In this document: piece after piece, positions 16,420 through 24,527 of the stretch
Layout of the letters: every line of letters starts with the position of its first letter
How positions within the stretch are numbered: position 1 is the stretch's first letter
DNA from: Bacteroidales bacterium
GTDB taxonomy: Bacteria > Bacteroidota > Bacteroidia > Bacteroidales > VadinHA17
Direction: 5' to 3'
DNA: 34,157 nt
Assembly: GCA_009881065.1 (NCBI GenBank)
Contig: WXFE01000039.1
Span: 1-34,157 of the forward strand
Made by a program: the position numbers and the translations under genes
The notes under the pieces: model-generated
Seen by the model: only the letters and a program-made list of their open reading frames with translations
Databases searched by the model: none
What the model was told of the DNA's origin: nothing

Positions 16420-16773
16420 ATGAACCAAAATATTAAATCAATTATGGAAAACCAGGAGAAAAAGGAAACCTACCACCAGAAGATTCAGGAACAGCTGGAC
16501 GAATGGAGGGCAGATATTGACAGACTGAAAGAAAAGGCAAAGAATGCCAAAGCCGAATCAAAGCTCAAATACCAGGAAAACATTGACAAGCTTGAGCTCA
16601 AGATGAACGAAGGGAAGTCGAAACTGAAAGACCTCAAGGAATCAAGTGCTGAGGCATGGGATGCCCTGAAGGATGGAGCTGATTCAATATGGGATACCAT
16701 GAAGGCAACCTTTGCCGAAGTCAGGGAGAAGCTGACGGACAAGGACGACAACGACGACGATAAAAAAGCGTGA
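16420..16773 (+). CDS. sll1863-family stress-response-like coiled-coil protein
   Basis: This is a small, highly charged, all-helical cytoplasmic protein without a signal peptide. The stretch from about residue 15 to 75 is a coiled coil (QLDEWRADIDRLKEKAK), followed by AWDALKDGADSIWDTMK and an acidic tail with an Asp run. This layout matches the group annotated as sll1863 family stress response protein, whose mechanism is not known to me. Two starts are possible, ATG 16420 and ATG 16444; the second begins directly with the family-like text (MENQEKKE). A large inverted repeat precedes it, and the next gene has its own promoter. Confidence 0.75.
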   Translation: MNQNIKSIMENQEKKETYHQKIQEQLDEWRADIDRLKEKAKNAKAESKLKYQENIDKLELKMNEGKSKLKDLKESSAEAWDALKDGADSIWDTMKATFAEVREKLTDKDDNDDDKKA

Positions 16774-16869
16774 GGAGTGCGTCCTGACCCGGCCGTCAGC
16801 AGCAGACAGTAGTGAGCCTACGATCAATTTGTTGTTTATCAGCATGTTGTGGTATTGTATGGTTACTAA

Positions 16870-16898
16870 TTGCAGACTACCGGGATCAGATAGTTTTG
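16870..16898 (+). promoter_or_regulatory. Bacteroidota promoter (TTG, 18 bp, TAGTTTTG)
   Basis: TTG at 16870-16872 and TAGTTTTG at 16891-16898 give an 18-base spacer, close to the consensus. The leader to ATG 16945 would be about 40 bases. It would drive the small membrane protein and the DUF4197 lipoprotein. Confidence 0.6.
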
Positions 16899-16944
16899 TA
16901 CTGATAAACATAAACCCCCATATGATTTAACAATCGCAAAAAAG

Positions 16945-17355
16945 ATGAAAAGATTTTTAACAATAGCAATTATTGTACTGCTGCTTGTTGCTGCCGGTAT
17001 CTTCTGGTGGCGTCATTACTTTGTATTCGGAGAGGGGGTTAAGGCCGGAGACCTGAACTTCCTTGTAAGGAAAGGCTATATTTTCAAGACCTGGGAAGGC
17101 AAGCTGATACAGACAGGTTTCAGGACACCGACTCCCGGAGCCATGCAGAGCAATGAGTTCGAGTTCAGCATTACGAATGACAGTCTGGCCACGATACTTG
17201 AAAGAGCCAGCGGCAAATTCGTCGAGCTCCGTTACAAGGAGTACATCGCACCGCTTCCATGGAGGGGGATGAGCAAATATGTGATTATAGAGATCCTTGA
17301 CATAAGGGATTCGGAACATGAGCATCAGACGCTCATACCCTACCAGGCAATCTGA
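16945..17355 (+). CDS. Small membrane-anchored protein (Bacteroidota family often mislabelled 6-phosphogluconate dehydrogenase)
   Basis: The 136-residue protein has one N-terminal membrane helix (residues about 4-22) and a periplasmic domain of about 110 residues rich in beta strands. The conserved-looking text FGEGVKAGDLNF, GYIFKTWEGKLIQ and PWRGMSKY recalls a Bacteroidota family that databases often call 6-phosphogluconate dehydrogenase. There is no Rossmann fold and the chain is far too short, so that name should not be used. The function is unknown. The DUF4197 lipoprotein starts 22 bases after its stop, so they probably share one transcript. Confidence 0.8.
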   Translation: MKRFLTIAIIVLLLVAAGIFWWRHYFVFGEGVKAGDLNFLVRKGYIFKTWEGKLIQTGFRTPTPGAMQSNEFEFSITNDSLATILERASGKFVELRYKEYIAPLPWRGMSKYVIIEILDIRDSEHEHQTLIPYQAI

Positions 17356-17377
17356 AACGAACAAAAGAGAAAAACTT

Positions 17378-18136
17378 ATGACCAGAACAAGAATTGCAGC
17401 ACTGGTTGTATCGCTTATTATGCTGACCGGATGTGCTGAATTGCTGAACACGCTGAAGACGGTTTCAGCGGTGAAACAGCTTACGGAAGCAGATATCATA
17501 GCGGGGCTCAGGGAAGCTCTCAGCGTGGGAGCGCGCAATGCAGGCGGGCGACTGGCATTGCAGGACGGATACTGGGGAGATCCGGAAGTCAGGATACCAC
17601 TGCCTGAAGAGGCGAAGGCAATAGTTGAGAATATTGGAAAAATACCCGGGGGACAGCAGTTGATTGACAATGTGCTGCTGAGCATCAACAGGGCTGCTGA
17701 GGATGCTGCCCGCGATGTTGCTCCCATCTTTGTGAATTCGGTGATGCAGATGACCATTACTGACGGGTACAATATCCTCCACGGCGCTGACAATGCTGCC
17801 ACCGTTTATCTGAAAAACACAACATGGAATGGGCTTTATGATCTCTACAAGCCTAAGATCAGCGCATCAACCGGCAAGGAGATTGTGGCAGGTGTCTCAG
17901 CACAGGATTCATGGAACACCCTTACGGATAAGTGGAATCAGGTGGCCAACAGTGTGGCAGGAAGGCTGGCCGGATTCAAACCGGTGAATACCGATCTTGA
18001 CGATTTCCTGACACGTAAAGCACTCGAGGGGGTCTTCCTCAAGCTTGAAGGTGAGGAACTGAAGATCAGAAAAGAGGTTTCGGCCAGGGTCACTCCCATA
18101 CTCAGGGAAGTATTCGGGACGCTGGACCAGCAATAA
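17378..18136 (+). CDS. DUF4197 lipoprotein
   Basis: I place the start at ATG 17378, where a lipoprotein signal begins and ends LTGC (Cys19); a longer frame from 17318 would hide it and overlap the previous gene. The mature part is mostly helical and matches DUF4197 in layout: LTEADIIAGLREALSVGARN near the N-terminus, then an IPLPEEAK segment, DAARDVAPIF and MTITDGYNIL. DUF4197 proteins are common envelope proteins of unknown function in Gram-negative bacteria. The length of 252 residues is normal. Confidence 0.88.
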   Translation: MTRTRIAALVVSLIMLTGCAELLNTLKTVSAVKQLTEADIIAGLREALSVGARNAGGRLALQDGYWGDPEVRIPLPEEAKAIVENIGKIPGGQQLIDNVLLSINRAAEDAARDVAPIFVNSVMQMTITDGYNILHGADNAATVYLKNTTWNGLYDLYKPKISASTGKEIVAGVSAQDSWNTLTDKWNQVANSVAGRLAGFKPVNTDLDDFLTRKALEGVFLKLEGEELKIRKEVSARVTPILREVFGTLDQQ

Positions 18137-18187
18137 GGCACCTCCGGACTGTTTGAAGCGGGCTCAACAAGTTTATGCCTCTGTTGT

Positions 18188-18195
18188 TATATTTG
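18188..18195 (+). promoter_or_regulatory. Bacteroidota -7 element (TATATTTG) before the DUF3078 gene
   Basis: TATATTTG is an exact TAnnTTTG match, 19 bases upstream of ATG 18215. The -33 element is not clear. Confidence 0.55.
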
Positions 18196-18214
18196 CACAC
18201 AAAATCTGATATTA

Positions 18215-19126
18215 ATGAAGAAAATAACTTTTTTACTTTTACTTGCGCTGCTACTTGCAGGAATAAACCCGGCGGCATTTGGCCAGGATGCCGACACCAT
18301 CCAGGGATGGCAGAAGAGCGGAGTATTCTCCCTTAACGTGTCACAGGCAACGTTTACCAACTGGGCTGCCGGAGGCCAGAACTCAGTGGCGCTGAACGGA
18401 CTGGTTAATCTTGGAGCAAACTACAGGATGGGCAAGTCGGCATGGGACAATGCCCTTATCATCGGTTACGGAAAGATGATTCAGAAAGGGAATGACCTCG
18501 GGTGGGTCAAGACTGATGACCGTATCGACTTTCAGTCGAAGTACGGTCGGAAGGCAACTGACAAGTGGTTCTATTCGGGTCTGATGAGTTTCAAAACGCA
18601 GATGGACAACGGATACAATTACCCGGATACGGATAACAAGATATCGGGTCTGCTCTCGCCGGCCTACCTGCTGTTCTCACTGGGTATGGACTACAAGCCC
18701 AATCCGGCTTTCTCGATGTTTCTCTCACCGCTGACATCAAAGAATACCATTGTCATGGATGATGATCTTTCCACGGCGGGTGCTTTCGGAGTGGAACCCG
18801 GAAAGAATTTCAGAGCGGAGCTCGGTGCATATGCAAACATAGCCTACAAGAATGACGAGGTTTTTAAGAACGTCAGTTTCATGACAAAGCTTGACCTCTT
18901 TACAAACTTTCTGAAGAACCCGCAGAATATTGACATCAGCTGGGAAGCGCTGCTGGTTCTCAAGGTCAATGAATACATCTCTGCAACTGTCAACACTCTC
19001 CTGCTCTACGATGATGACATACTCATCAAGATTGACGAGGATGGTGCAGGCAACCCTGTACTGGGCAAGCGCGCACAGTTCAAGGAGGTCATCGGCGTTG
19101 GTTTTACCTACAAGTTCATTAAATAG
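18215..19126 (+). CDS. DUF3078 protein, predicted outer-membrane beta-barrel
   Basis: The protein of 303 residues starts with a Sec signal (cut near AAFGQ), then the family opening GWQKSGVFSLNVSQATFTNW and AAGGQNS. The rest is made of alternating hydrophobic and polar strands with many aromatic ends, and it closes with GFTYKFIK, a typical last strand with an aromatic near the C-terminus. DUF3078 proteins are widespread in Bacteroidota and have no established function. It has its own promoter element and is followed after 60 bases by the exported nitroreductase. Confidence 0.9.
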   Translation: MKKITFLLLLALLLAGINPAAFGQDADTIQGWQKSGVFSLNVSQATFTNWAAGGQNSVALNGLVNLGANYRMGKSAWDNALIIGYGKMIQKGNDLGWVKTDDRIDFQSKYGRKATDKWFYSGLMSFKTQMDNGYNYPDTDNKISGLLSPAYLLFSLGMDYKPNPAFSMFLSPLTSKNTIVMDDDLSTAGAFGVEPGKNFRAELGAYANIAYKNDEVFKNVSFMTKLDLFTNFLKNPQNIDISWEALLVLKVNEYISATVNTLLLYDDDILIKIDEDGAGNPVLGKRAQFKEVIGVGFTYKFIK

Positions 19127-19186
19127 AAGACACCTTAATAGTAACAGGCCGGTAAGTTTTTGCTAAATTGTTAATCACAAAGCAGT

Positions 19187-19828
19187 ATGAAAAACATAGT
19201 ACTTTTTGCAATTATGACACTAATTACGGGAATTCTGTCAGGTCAGCCTGTGCAGGACATCAAGCTGAATGCCCCTGACATGGAGAGAGGGCTGACAATC
19301 ATGAAGGCATTTGAAAACAGGGCTTCGGCCACCTCCTTTAGTTCCAGGGAGCTCTCCCTGCAGGATCTCTCTGACCTGCTCTGGGCATCAAACGGCATTA
19401 ACAGGCCGGAAAGCGGCAAGCGCACTGCTCCCACTGCGGTCAATGCACAGGATATTGACATTTATGTGCTGCTCAGGTCGGGAGCTTACCTGTATGATCA
19501 TAAGACTCATACTCTTAAGGGAATAGCTGCCGGTGACAACAGGACGCTGGTTTCAGACAGGCAGACCGCTTTTGCTGATGCACCGGTTATGATTGTGCTG
19601 GTCTCTGACATATCGCGCTTCACGGTTGGTGATGATGCCCGCAAGCTGAGCTGGGGTGCAATGGATGCAGGGATAGTATCACAGAATGTATCTCTCTTCT
19701 GTGCCGGGGCAGGACTGGTTACCCGTCCGCGTGCATCGATGGACTTTGAGGGGCTGAAGAAGCTGCTCCAGCTGAACAGCACCCGGCATCTGATGCTCAA
19801 CAATCCTGTCGGTTATCCCAACGAGTAG
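19187..19828 (+). CDS. Exported nitroreductase-family protein (SagB/ThcOx-like)
   Basis: The fold binds FMN and carries out NAD(P)H-dependent or peptide-modifying oxidoreductions. After a Sec-type signal (residues 1-19, ending LSGQ) come ENRASATSFSSRELSLQDLSDLLWA and GINRPESGKRTAPTA, the substrate and flavin entry motifs of this subgroup, then the C-terminal PVGYP. The length of 213 residues fits. There is no twin-arginine motif, which is odd for a flavoprotein, so FMN would have to be loaded outside the cytoplasm or be absent. No leader peptide or cyclodehydratase gene is nearby, so a role in peptide modification is unlikely. Confidence 0.88.
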   Translation: MKNIVLFAIMTLITGILSGQPVQDIKLNAPDMERGLTIMKAFENRASATSFSSRELSLQDLSDLLWASNGINRPESGKRTAPTAVNAQDIDIYVLLRSGAYLYDHKTHTLKGIAAGDNRTLVSDRQTAFADAPVMIVLVSDISRFTVGDDARKLSWGAMDAGIVSQNVSLFCAGAGLVTRPRASMDFEGLKKLLQLNSTRHLMLNNPVGYPNE

Positions 19829-20012
19829 TGGTTCTCTGGCATATTTAAGCTGACAGATCATCTCTCCCCCTGCGCGGATATTTGATTGACAACGCTGACA
19901 GCCATCTGAATAAAAACGGGTATTGTGTCACCTGGCCGGGTGATGCATGAGACTGGTTATCCGGAACAGTATAGTTTACTATATTCACAGATTCAAAGTA
20001 AAAAACAGGATT

Positions 20013-21266
20013 ATGGGACTCAAGAACCGGCTTATCATAATGAACTTCCTCCAGTTCTTCATCTGGGGGTCATGGCTTCTGACCATAGGGGCATACTGGT
20101 TTCAGAATAAAAACTGGTCAGGAACTGATTTCGGGGCCATCTTTTCAACAATGGGTCTGGCCTCCCTTTTCATGCCGGCAATTGCGGGTATTATAGCTGA
20201 CAGGTGGATCAACGCGGAGAAGCTGTATGGAATTTTTCACATTGCAGGGGCAATTCTTCTCTCACTGATACCTGCTGTAAACGATCCTGATACCTTCTTC
20301 TGGCTGCTGCTTCTCACCATGATGTTTTACATGCCGACACTGGCCCTGGCCATTACTGTGGCATACAGCTCGATGAAGAACAGCGGGATGGATATCATAA
20401 AGCATTATCCGCCCGTGAGGGTCTGGGGCACCATCGGTTTCATTGTGGCGCTTTGGGTGGTGAGTCTGCTGGGATTTGAAACCTCACCCATGCAGTTTTA
20501 CATAGCTGCTGCCGCTTCGCTTGCACTTGGGCTTTACGCCTTCACCCTTCCCAAGTGTCCTCCGTTGGCAAAAGGCAGTAAGAAGAAGCTTTATGAGGAG
20601 CTTGGACTCAATGCATTCAAGCTTTTCAAAAGCACCAAGATGGCTCTCTTCTTCATCTTCGCCATGTTGCTGGGTGCTGCGCTGCAGCTCACCAATGCGT
20701 ACGGAGACACATTCCTGCATGATTTTGCAAAGGTACCTGCCTACAAGGATCTTATTGCAGTGAAATACCCTGCCATAATTATGTCTGTGTCACAGATATC
20801 GGAGACCCTTTTTATACTGACCATTCCATTTTTCCTGAAGCGGTTCGGGATAAAGAAGGTCATGCTGATGAGCATGGTGGCATGGGTGCTCCGTTTCGGG
20901 CTGTTCGGCCTTGGCAATCCGGCAGAAGGGCTCTGGATGATAATTCTCTCGTGCATCATTTACGGGATGGCATTTGATTTCTTCAACATTTCCGGTTCGC
21001 TCTTCGTGGAAACCCAGAGCACTCCTGACATCCGTGCAAGCGCGCAGGGACTCTTCATGATGATGACCAACGGCTTCGGGGCATTCCTTGGCAGCCGCAT
21101 AAGCGGAATTGTGATTGACAAATACTTCATCCTGGAGAGCGGAGCATTTGACTGGAAGGGAATATGGTTTGCATTTGCGGGATATGCGCTGGTGATTGCA
21201 ATACTGTTCGCCATATTCTTCAAGCACAAACATGTGCCGGAGGAGACAGTTTCAGTAAGCCACTGA
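20013..21266 (+). CDS. MFS nucleoside permease, NupG-like (NHS family)
   Basis: The product of about 417 residues has 12 membrane segments and the opening MNFLQFFIWGSWLLTIGAYW of NupG/XapB-like nucleoside:proton symporters. The helix-5 region HYPPVRVWGTIGFI is also typical. I start at ATG 20013, with AGGA four bases before it; an upstream ATG at 19947 adds 22 residues unlike the family. Known relatives import ribo- and deoxyribonucleosides; the exact substrate here is not readable. It converges with the ZIP gene across a 45-bp repeat array, which may serve as a transcription boundary. Confidence 0.87.
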   Translation: MGLKNRLIIMNFLQFFIWGSWLLTIGAYWFQNKNWSGTDFGAIFSTMGLASLFMPAIAGIIADRWINAEKLYGIFHIAGAILLSLIPAVNDPDTFFWLLLLTMMFYMPTLALAITVAYSSMKNSGMDIIKHYPPVRVWGTIGFIVALWVVSLLGFETSPMQFYIAAAASLALGLYAFTLPKCPPLAKGSKKKLYEELGLNAFKLFKSTKMALFFIFAMLLGAALQLTNAYGDTFLHDFAKVPAYKDLIAVKYPAIIMSVSQISETLFILTIPFFLKRFGIKKVMLMSMVAWVLRFGLFGLGNPAEGLWMIILSCIIYGMAFDFFNISGSLFVETQSTPDIRASAQGLFMMMTNGFGAFLGSRISGIVIDKYFILESGAFDWKGIWFAFAGYALVIAILFAIFFKHKHVPEETVSVSH

Positions 21267-21283
21267 TTTTTTGCCCCGTGTGG

Positions 21284-21450
21284 GGCAGGCGCAGGCACGG
21301 AGAGGCTCCGGGCCGGTGTGGTTACCCTGGCAGGCGCAGGCACGGAGAGGCTCCGGGCCGGTGTGGTTACCCTGGCAGGCGCAGGCACGGCTGCCGGACA
21401 GCTGACCAGGGCATGGAGAGGCTCCGGGCCGGTGTGGTTACCCGAGCAGG
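21284..21450. repeat. 45-bp tandem direct repeat between convergent genes, about 3.5 copies
   Basis: GGCAGGCGCAGGCACGG occurs at 21284, 21329 and 21374, exactly 45 bases apart. A fourth partial copy (GAGAGGCTCCGGGCCGGTGTGG and onward) starts at 21416 after an insertion. Each complete unit has a hairpin CGGAG-AGG-CTCCG and a GC palindrome CCGGGCCGG. The last copy carries TTA at 21438, the stop codon of the minus-strand ZIP gene. The period divides by three, so open frames cross it, but no signal suggests translation. Confidence 0.88.
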
Positions 21451-22304
21451 ATCAGGCTGATTCCGATTATTATCATCCCGCTTACCAGGCCATAGATTGC
21501 GACATGGTGTTTGCCATACTTGTGGGCAGCCGGGAGGAGTTCATCAAAGGAGATATAGACCATTATACCGGCAACCATTGCAAATACATAGCCGAGGCTT
21601 ATGCTGGTATTGAAGAGCCTCAGAATGAAATATCCTACCAGTGCGCCAATCGGCTCCGAGAATCCTGACAGTACTGACCATGCAAGCGCCTTCCTTTTTG
21701 AGCCGGTGGCATAATAGACAGGCACCGACACGGCGATACCCTCCGGAATATTATGAATAGCCACAGCCACTGCAATGCTGATACCTACAGCCACATCAGA
21801 CATGGCTGACATGAATGTGGCAATCCCTTCGGGGAAGTTATGGATACCAATGGCAATGGCAGTAAATGTTCCTATGCGCATCAGTTTCCGGTCTCCAATG
21901 CAGTGGCCTCCGCGGTTCCGGTTCTTTCTCCTTTCGCATTCAGGTTTATCCGGGTTGAGGGATTCGGGATGCATCTGTTCTACCCTCTTCAGTTCATGGG
22001 GGTTACCCTCTGATGGAAGAATCTTGTCAATGGCGGCAGAGAGGCCAATGCCTGCCACAAAAGAGATAAATGTCAGCCAGGCTGCAGTATTGGCTTCATA
22101 ATTCAGCCTCATGATGTCACCAGCTTCGGTAAGTATCTCAGTGAATGAGATGAAGATCATAACTCCGGCTGAGAATCCAAGCGAAAAAGCAAGAAATGTG
22201 GTATTGGTACGTCTGGCGGTGAAAGCTATCACACCGCCTATCCCGGTTGCAAGGCCAGCAAAGAGAGTGATTCCAAATGCAAAGAGTAGCCGGGAACTAT
22301 CCAT
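21438..22304 (-). CDS. zupT: ZIP-family divalent metal transporter (ZupT-like)
   Basis: This inner-membrane importer takes up zinc and related divalent metals. The 288-residue protein has about eight membrane helices and the two ZIP signatures: H155-NFPEG in helix 4 and H184-NIPEG in helix 5. A cytoplasmic loop of about 45 residues (95-140) is rich in His, Cys, Lys and Arg (ESLNPDKPECERRKNRNRGG), longer than in E. coli ZupT, and could bind metal. Its stop codon is inside the last copy of the 45-bp array. A promoter is visible upstream on the minus strand; no Zur-like operator was recognised. Confidence 0.92.
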   Translation of the reverse strand: MDSSRLLFAFGITLFAGLATGIGGVIAFTARRTNTTFLAFSLGFSAGVMIFISFTEILTEAGDIMRLNYEANTAAWLTFISFVAGIGLSAAIDKILPSEGNPHELKRVEQMHPESLNPDKPECERRKNRNRGGHCIGDRKLMRIGTFTAIAIGIHNFPEGIATFMSAMSDVAVGISIAVAVAIHNIPEGIAVSVPVYYATGSKRKALAWSVLSGFSEPIGALVGYFILRLFNTSISLGYVFAMVAGIMVYISFDELLPAAHKYGKHHVAIYGLVSGMIIIGISLILLG

Positions 22305-22336
22305 CAGGAGACGTTATTTAGAATGAGTTTAAATTG

Positions 22337-22365
22337 CAAAAGTAAAAGAATAACAGGAAAAACAA
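22337..22365 (-). promoter_or_regulatory. Bacteroidota promoter for the ZIP gene (TTG, 18 bp, TACTTTTG)
   Basis: On the minus strand TTG (22365-22363) is followed after 18 bases by TACTTTTG (22344-22337), and the ATG follows 32 bases later at 22304. It lies in the divergent gap shared with the J-domain gene. Confidence 0.6.
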
Positions 22366-22418
22366 CATGAGGAGTATTTCTACTGAAAAAAATCCTTATT
22401 TTGATATTGCATTGAGTC

Positions 22419-23006
22419 ATGAATCTCCAGGATTACTATAGGATACTCGGCATTAAGCAGAATGCCACTGATGATGAGATAAAGAAGGCATACAGGAGAA
22501 AGGCAATGGAGTACCATCCTGACCGGAACAGTTCGCCTGATTCCCAGGAGATGTTCATCCGCGTTACCGAGGCCTATGAGTATCTGATGTCTCATCCCTA
22601 CCGGCGGAATATCACTGAGGAAGAGATAATGCGCAATTACCAGGCATGGATTGATTACCGGAGGGAGGAAGCGCGCAGGCGTGCAGAGGCTTATGCAAAA
22701 GCCTCATACGCGGAATTCCGGAAAAGCCCGGTTTACAGGAGTACGACAGTCATTGACGGCACCATTGTCTTACTGGGACTCATTCTGGCAACAATGGTCA
22801 TATTCACAACGGTCTACGGGTACATTTATCGTATGAGAATTGCCGATACGCCAAAGGAGGAACCGTCAATGACGCTTGCTGCCATATCACTGATCATAGG
22901 CTTTTCATATTTGATCATTTCCATATTTTACCTGAGTGCATGGATTGCCCGGCAAAAGAAAAAGAGGAGAAAAACTGAAGATGGAGCGCAGAAGAAAAAT
23001 AATTAA
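22419..23006 (+). CDS. J-domain protein with two membrane segments
   Basis: Residues 1-65 are a J domain with the Hsp70-stimulating HPD at 33-35 (EYHPDRN) and the start DYYRILGI. It lacks the Gly/Phe region and zinc fingers of DnaJ, so it is a type III co-chaperone. After a charged helix ([22 protein letters not shown] as a broken pattern) there are two hydrophobic helices, about 107-130 and 148-170, then a basic tail. It probably recruits DnaK to the inner membrane. Its last 26 bases overlap the hotdog gene, suggesting coupled translation. Confidence 0.88.
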   Translation: MNLQDYYRILGIKQNATDDEIKKAYRRKAMEYHPDRNSSPDSQEMFIRVTEAYEYLMSHPYRRNITEEEIMRNYQAWIDYRREEARRRAEAYAKASYAEFRKSPVYRSTTVIDGTIVLLGLILATMVIFTTVYGYIYRMRIADTPKEEPSMTLAAISLIIGFSYLIISIFYLSAWIARQKKKRRKTEDGAQKKNN

Positions 23007-23493
23007 TCCGTTTGATGCTGACCAGAACACCTGTTTCGGATGCGGTCCGAAAAACCAAATAGGGCTGAAACTGTTGTTTGAGGAGGATGATGAGAAGGTA
23101 TATGCCTCATGGATGCCGGACAGGCAGTACCAGGGTTATATCAATGTGCTGCACGGAGGCATCATTGCCACCCTTCTCGATGAGGTCAGCGCATGGTGTG
23201 TCTATCTCAAGGCCTGTACAGCCGGCGTTACCTCTTCAATGACGGTCAGGTATCTCAAACCGGTACATATCAGCAAAGGACCTGTAACCGTTGAGGCTAT
23301 GATAACGAAGAGGGAAGAAAAGAGCGCGTTGATCTCAGCAGCGCTTCACGACGGTGAAGGGAAGCTCTGTGCTGAGGCTGAGCTCGACTATTTCATTTAT
23401 CCTGAGAAGGTTGCCCGTGCCCGGTACCATTACCCGGGCAGGGAGGCGTTCAAGTATCAATCCGAGCCGCCGGAATCACCGAATGGTCAGTGA
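22981..23493 (+). CDS. PaaI-family hotdog thioesterase
   Basis: The 170-residue protein should hydrolyse acyl- or aryl-CoA thioesters. It shows a CFGCG motif (18-22) at the N-terminus, the HGG (58-60) and Asp67 of the hotdog active site in [12 protein letters not shown], and the strand MTVRYLKP. I choose ATG 22981, which starts just before the conserved NPF..CFGCG text; a GTG at 22936 gives an extra 15 residues inside the J-domain gene. The 3' end overlaps the 3' end of tsaD on the other strand by 44 bases. The last 25 residues lie in or near this overlap. Confidence 0.87.
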   Translation: MERRRKIINPFDADQNTCFGCGPKNQIGLKLLFEEDDEKVYASWMPDRQYQGYINVLHGGIIATLLDEVSAWCVYLKACTAGVTSSMTVRYLKPVHISKGPVTVEAMITKREEKSALISAALHDGEGKLCAEAELDYFIYPEKVARARYHYPGREAFKYQSEPPESPNGQ

Positions 23494-24475
23494 ATTCTGC
23501 CTTAAGGTACTTGTAGTATCCTGTAATACCGATCATTGCGGCGTTATCCGTAGTATACCTGAGTTCGGGGAGGAAAAGATTCCAGCCTCTTTTTTCAGCT
23601 TCACGCGTCGCAGCACGTCTCAGGCCACTGTTGGCAGAGACCCCTCCTGCAATTCCGATCTCCCTGATGCCGGTCTCTCTGGAAGCCCTCACCAGCTTCC
23701 CAATGATTATCTCAATGATGGTCCTCTGCAGTGAGGCAGCAAGGTCATTGAGATTCTTCCCGATGAATCCGGGGTCCTCAGCCACCCTGTCGCGCAGGAA
23801 ATAGAGAAAGCTTGTCTTCAGTCCGGAGAAACTGAAATTCAGTCCCTGTATCCGCGGTTTTGCGAAGCGGAATGCGTCAGGGTTGCCGTCTGATGCGAGC
23901 CGGTCTATCTCCGGTCCGCCCGGGTAAGGGAGTCCCATCACCTTGGCGCACTTGTCAAATGCCTCGCCTGCTGCATCATCTATGGTATTGCCTATGATTT
24001 CCATTTCCAGATGATCACGCAAGACGATCAGTTGTGTATGGCCGCCTGACACCAGCAGGCACAGGAAGGGGAATTGCGGGACACGGTTTTCCCTTCCGTG
24101 TTCCATGGCGAAGTGCGACATGACATGTGCCTGGAGGTGATTTACAGCAATGAGGGGGATGTTTCGCGCCAGCGCAAAACCTTTGGCAAATGATGTTCCG
24201 ACCAGGAGTGAACCGAGCAATCCCGGTCCCTGTGTGAAGGCCACTGCGCTTACCTCGTCAGCTCTTTTCCCGGCCCTGGCAAGTGCCTGATCTGCCACAG
24301 GGACTATGTTTACCTGGTGGGCTCTTGAGGCAAGTTCGGGCACCACACCCCCATAAGCCTTATGAACATCCTGGTTTGCGATCAGGTTTGAAAGTACGAA
24401 TCCGTCGCAGATCACTGCGGCAGAGGTGTCATCGCAGGATGATTCTATCGCGAGGATCGTAATTTGTGGTGTCAT
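23450..24475 (-). CDS. tsaD: tRNA N6-adenosine threonylcarbamoyltransferase
   Basis: TsaD, with TsaB, transfers the threonylcarbamoyl group to A37 of ANN-decoding tRNAs (t6A); it is essential in most bacteria. The protein of 341 residues has the ASKHA start ILAIESSCDDTSAA, the metal ligands His113-xxx-His117 (HLQAH), VSGGHTQL, and the C-terminal YTTDNAAMIG. I place the start at ATG 24475; a longer frame from 24571 would add 32 residues that run through the tamB start. The gap to tamB is 52 bases and divergent. The stop lies inside the hotdog gene. Confidence 0.96.
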   Translation of the reverse strand: MTPQITILAIESSCDDTSAAVICDGFVLSNLIANQDVHKAYGGVVPELASRAHQVNIVPVADQALARAGKRADEVSAVAFTQGPGLLGSLLVGTSFAKGFALARNIPLIAVNHLQAHVMSHFAMEHGRENRVPQFPFLCLLVSGGHTQLIVLRDHLEMEIIGNTIDDAAGEAFDKCAKVMGLPYPGGPEIDRLASDGNPDAFRFAKPRIQGLNFSFSGLKTSFLYFLRDRVAEDPGFIGKNLNDLAASLQRTIIEIIIGKLVRASRETGIREIGIAGGVSANSGLRRAATREAEKRGWNLFLPELRYTTDNAAMIGITGYYKYLKAEFTDHSVIPAARIDT

Positions 24476-24527
24476 TTTTGTATCACTCTTTTTTATAACT
24501 TCGCCAGCGGCGGGAATCTCTTCGTGA

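Noticed and set aside
19829..20012. Gene or RNA between the nitroreductase and the nucleoside permease
   Set aside because: Only a weak hairpin (TCACC with GGTGA) and an imperfect TATATTCA element are visible; nothing strong enough to call.
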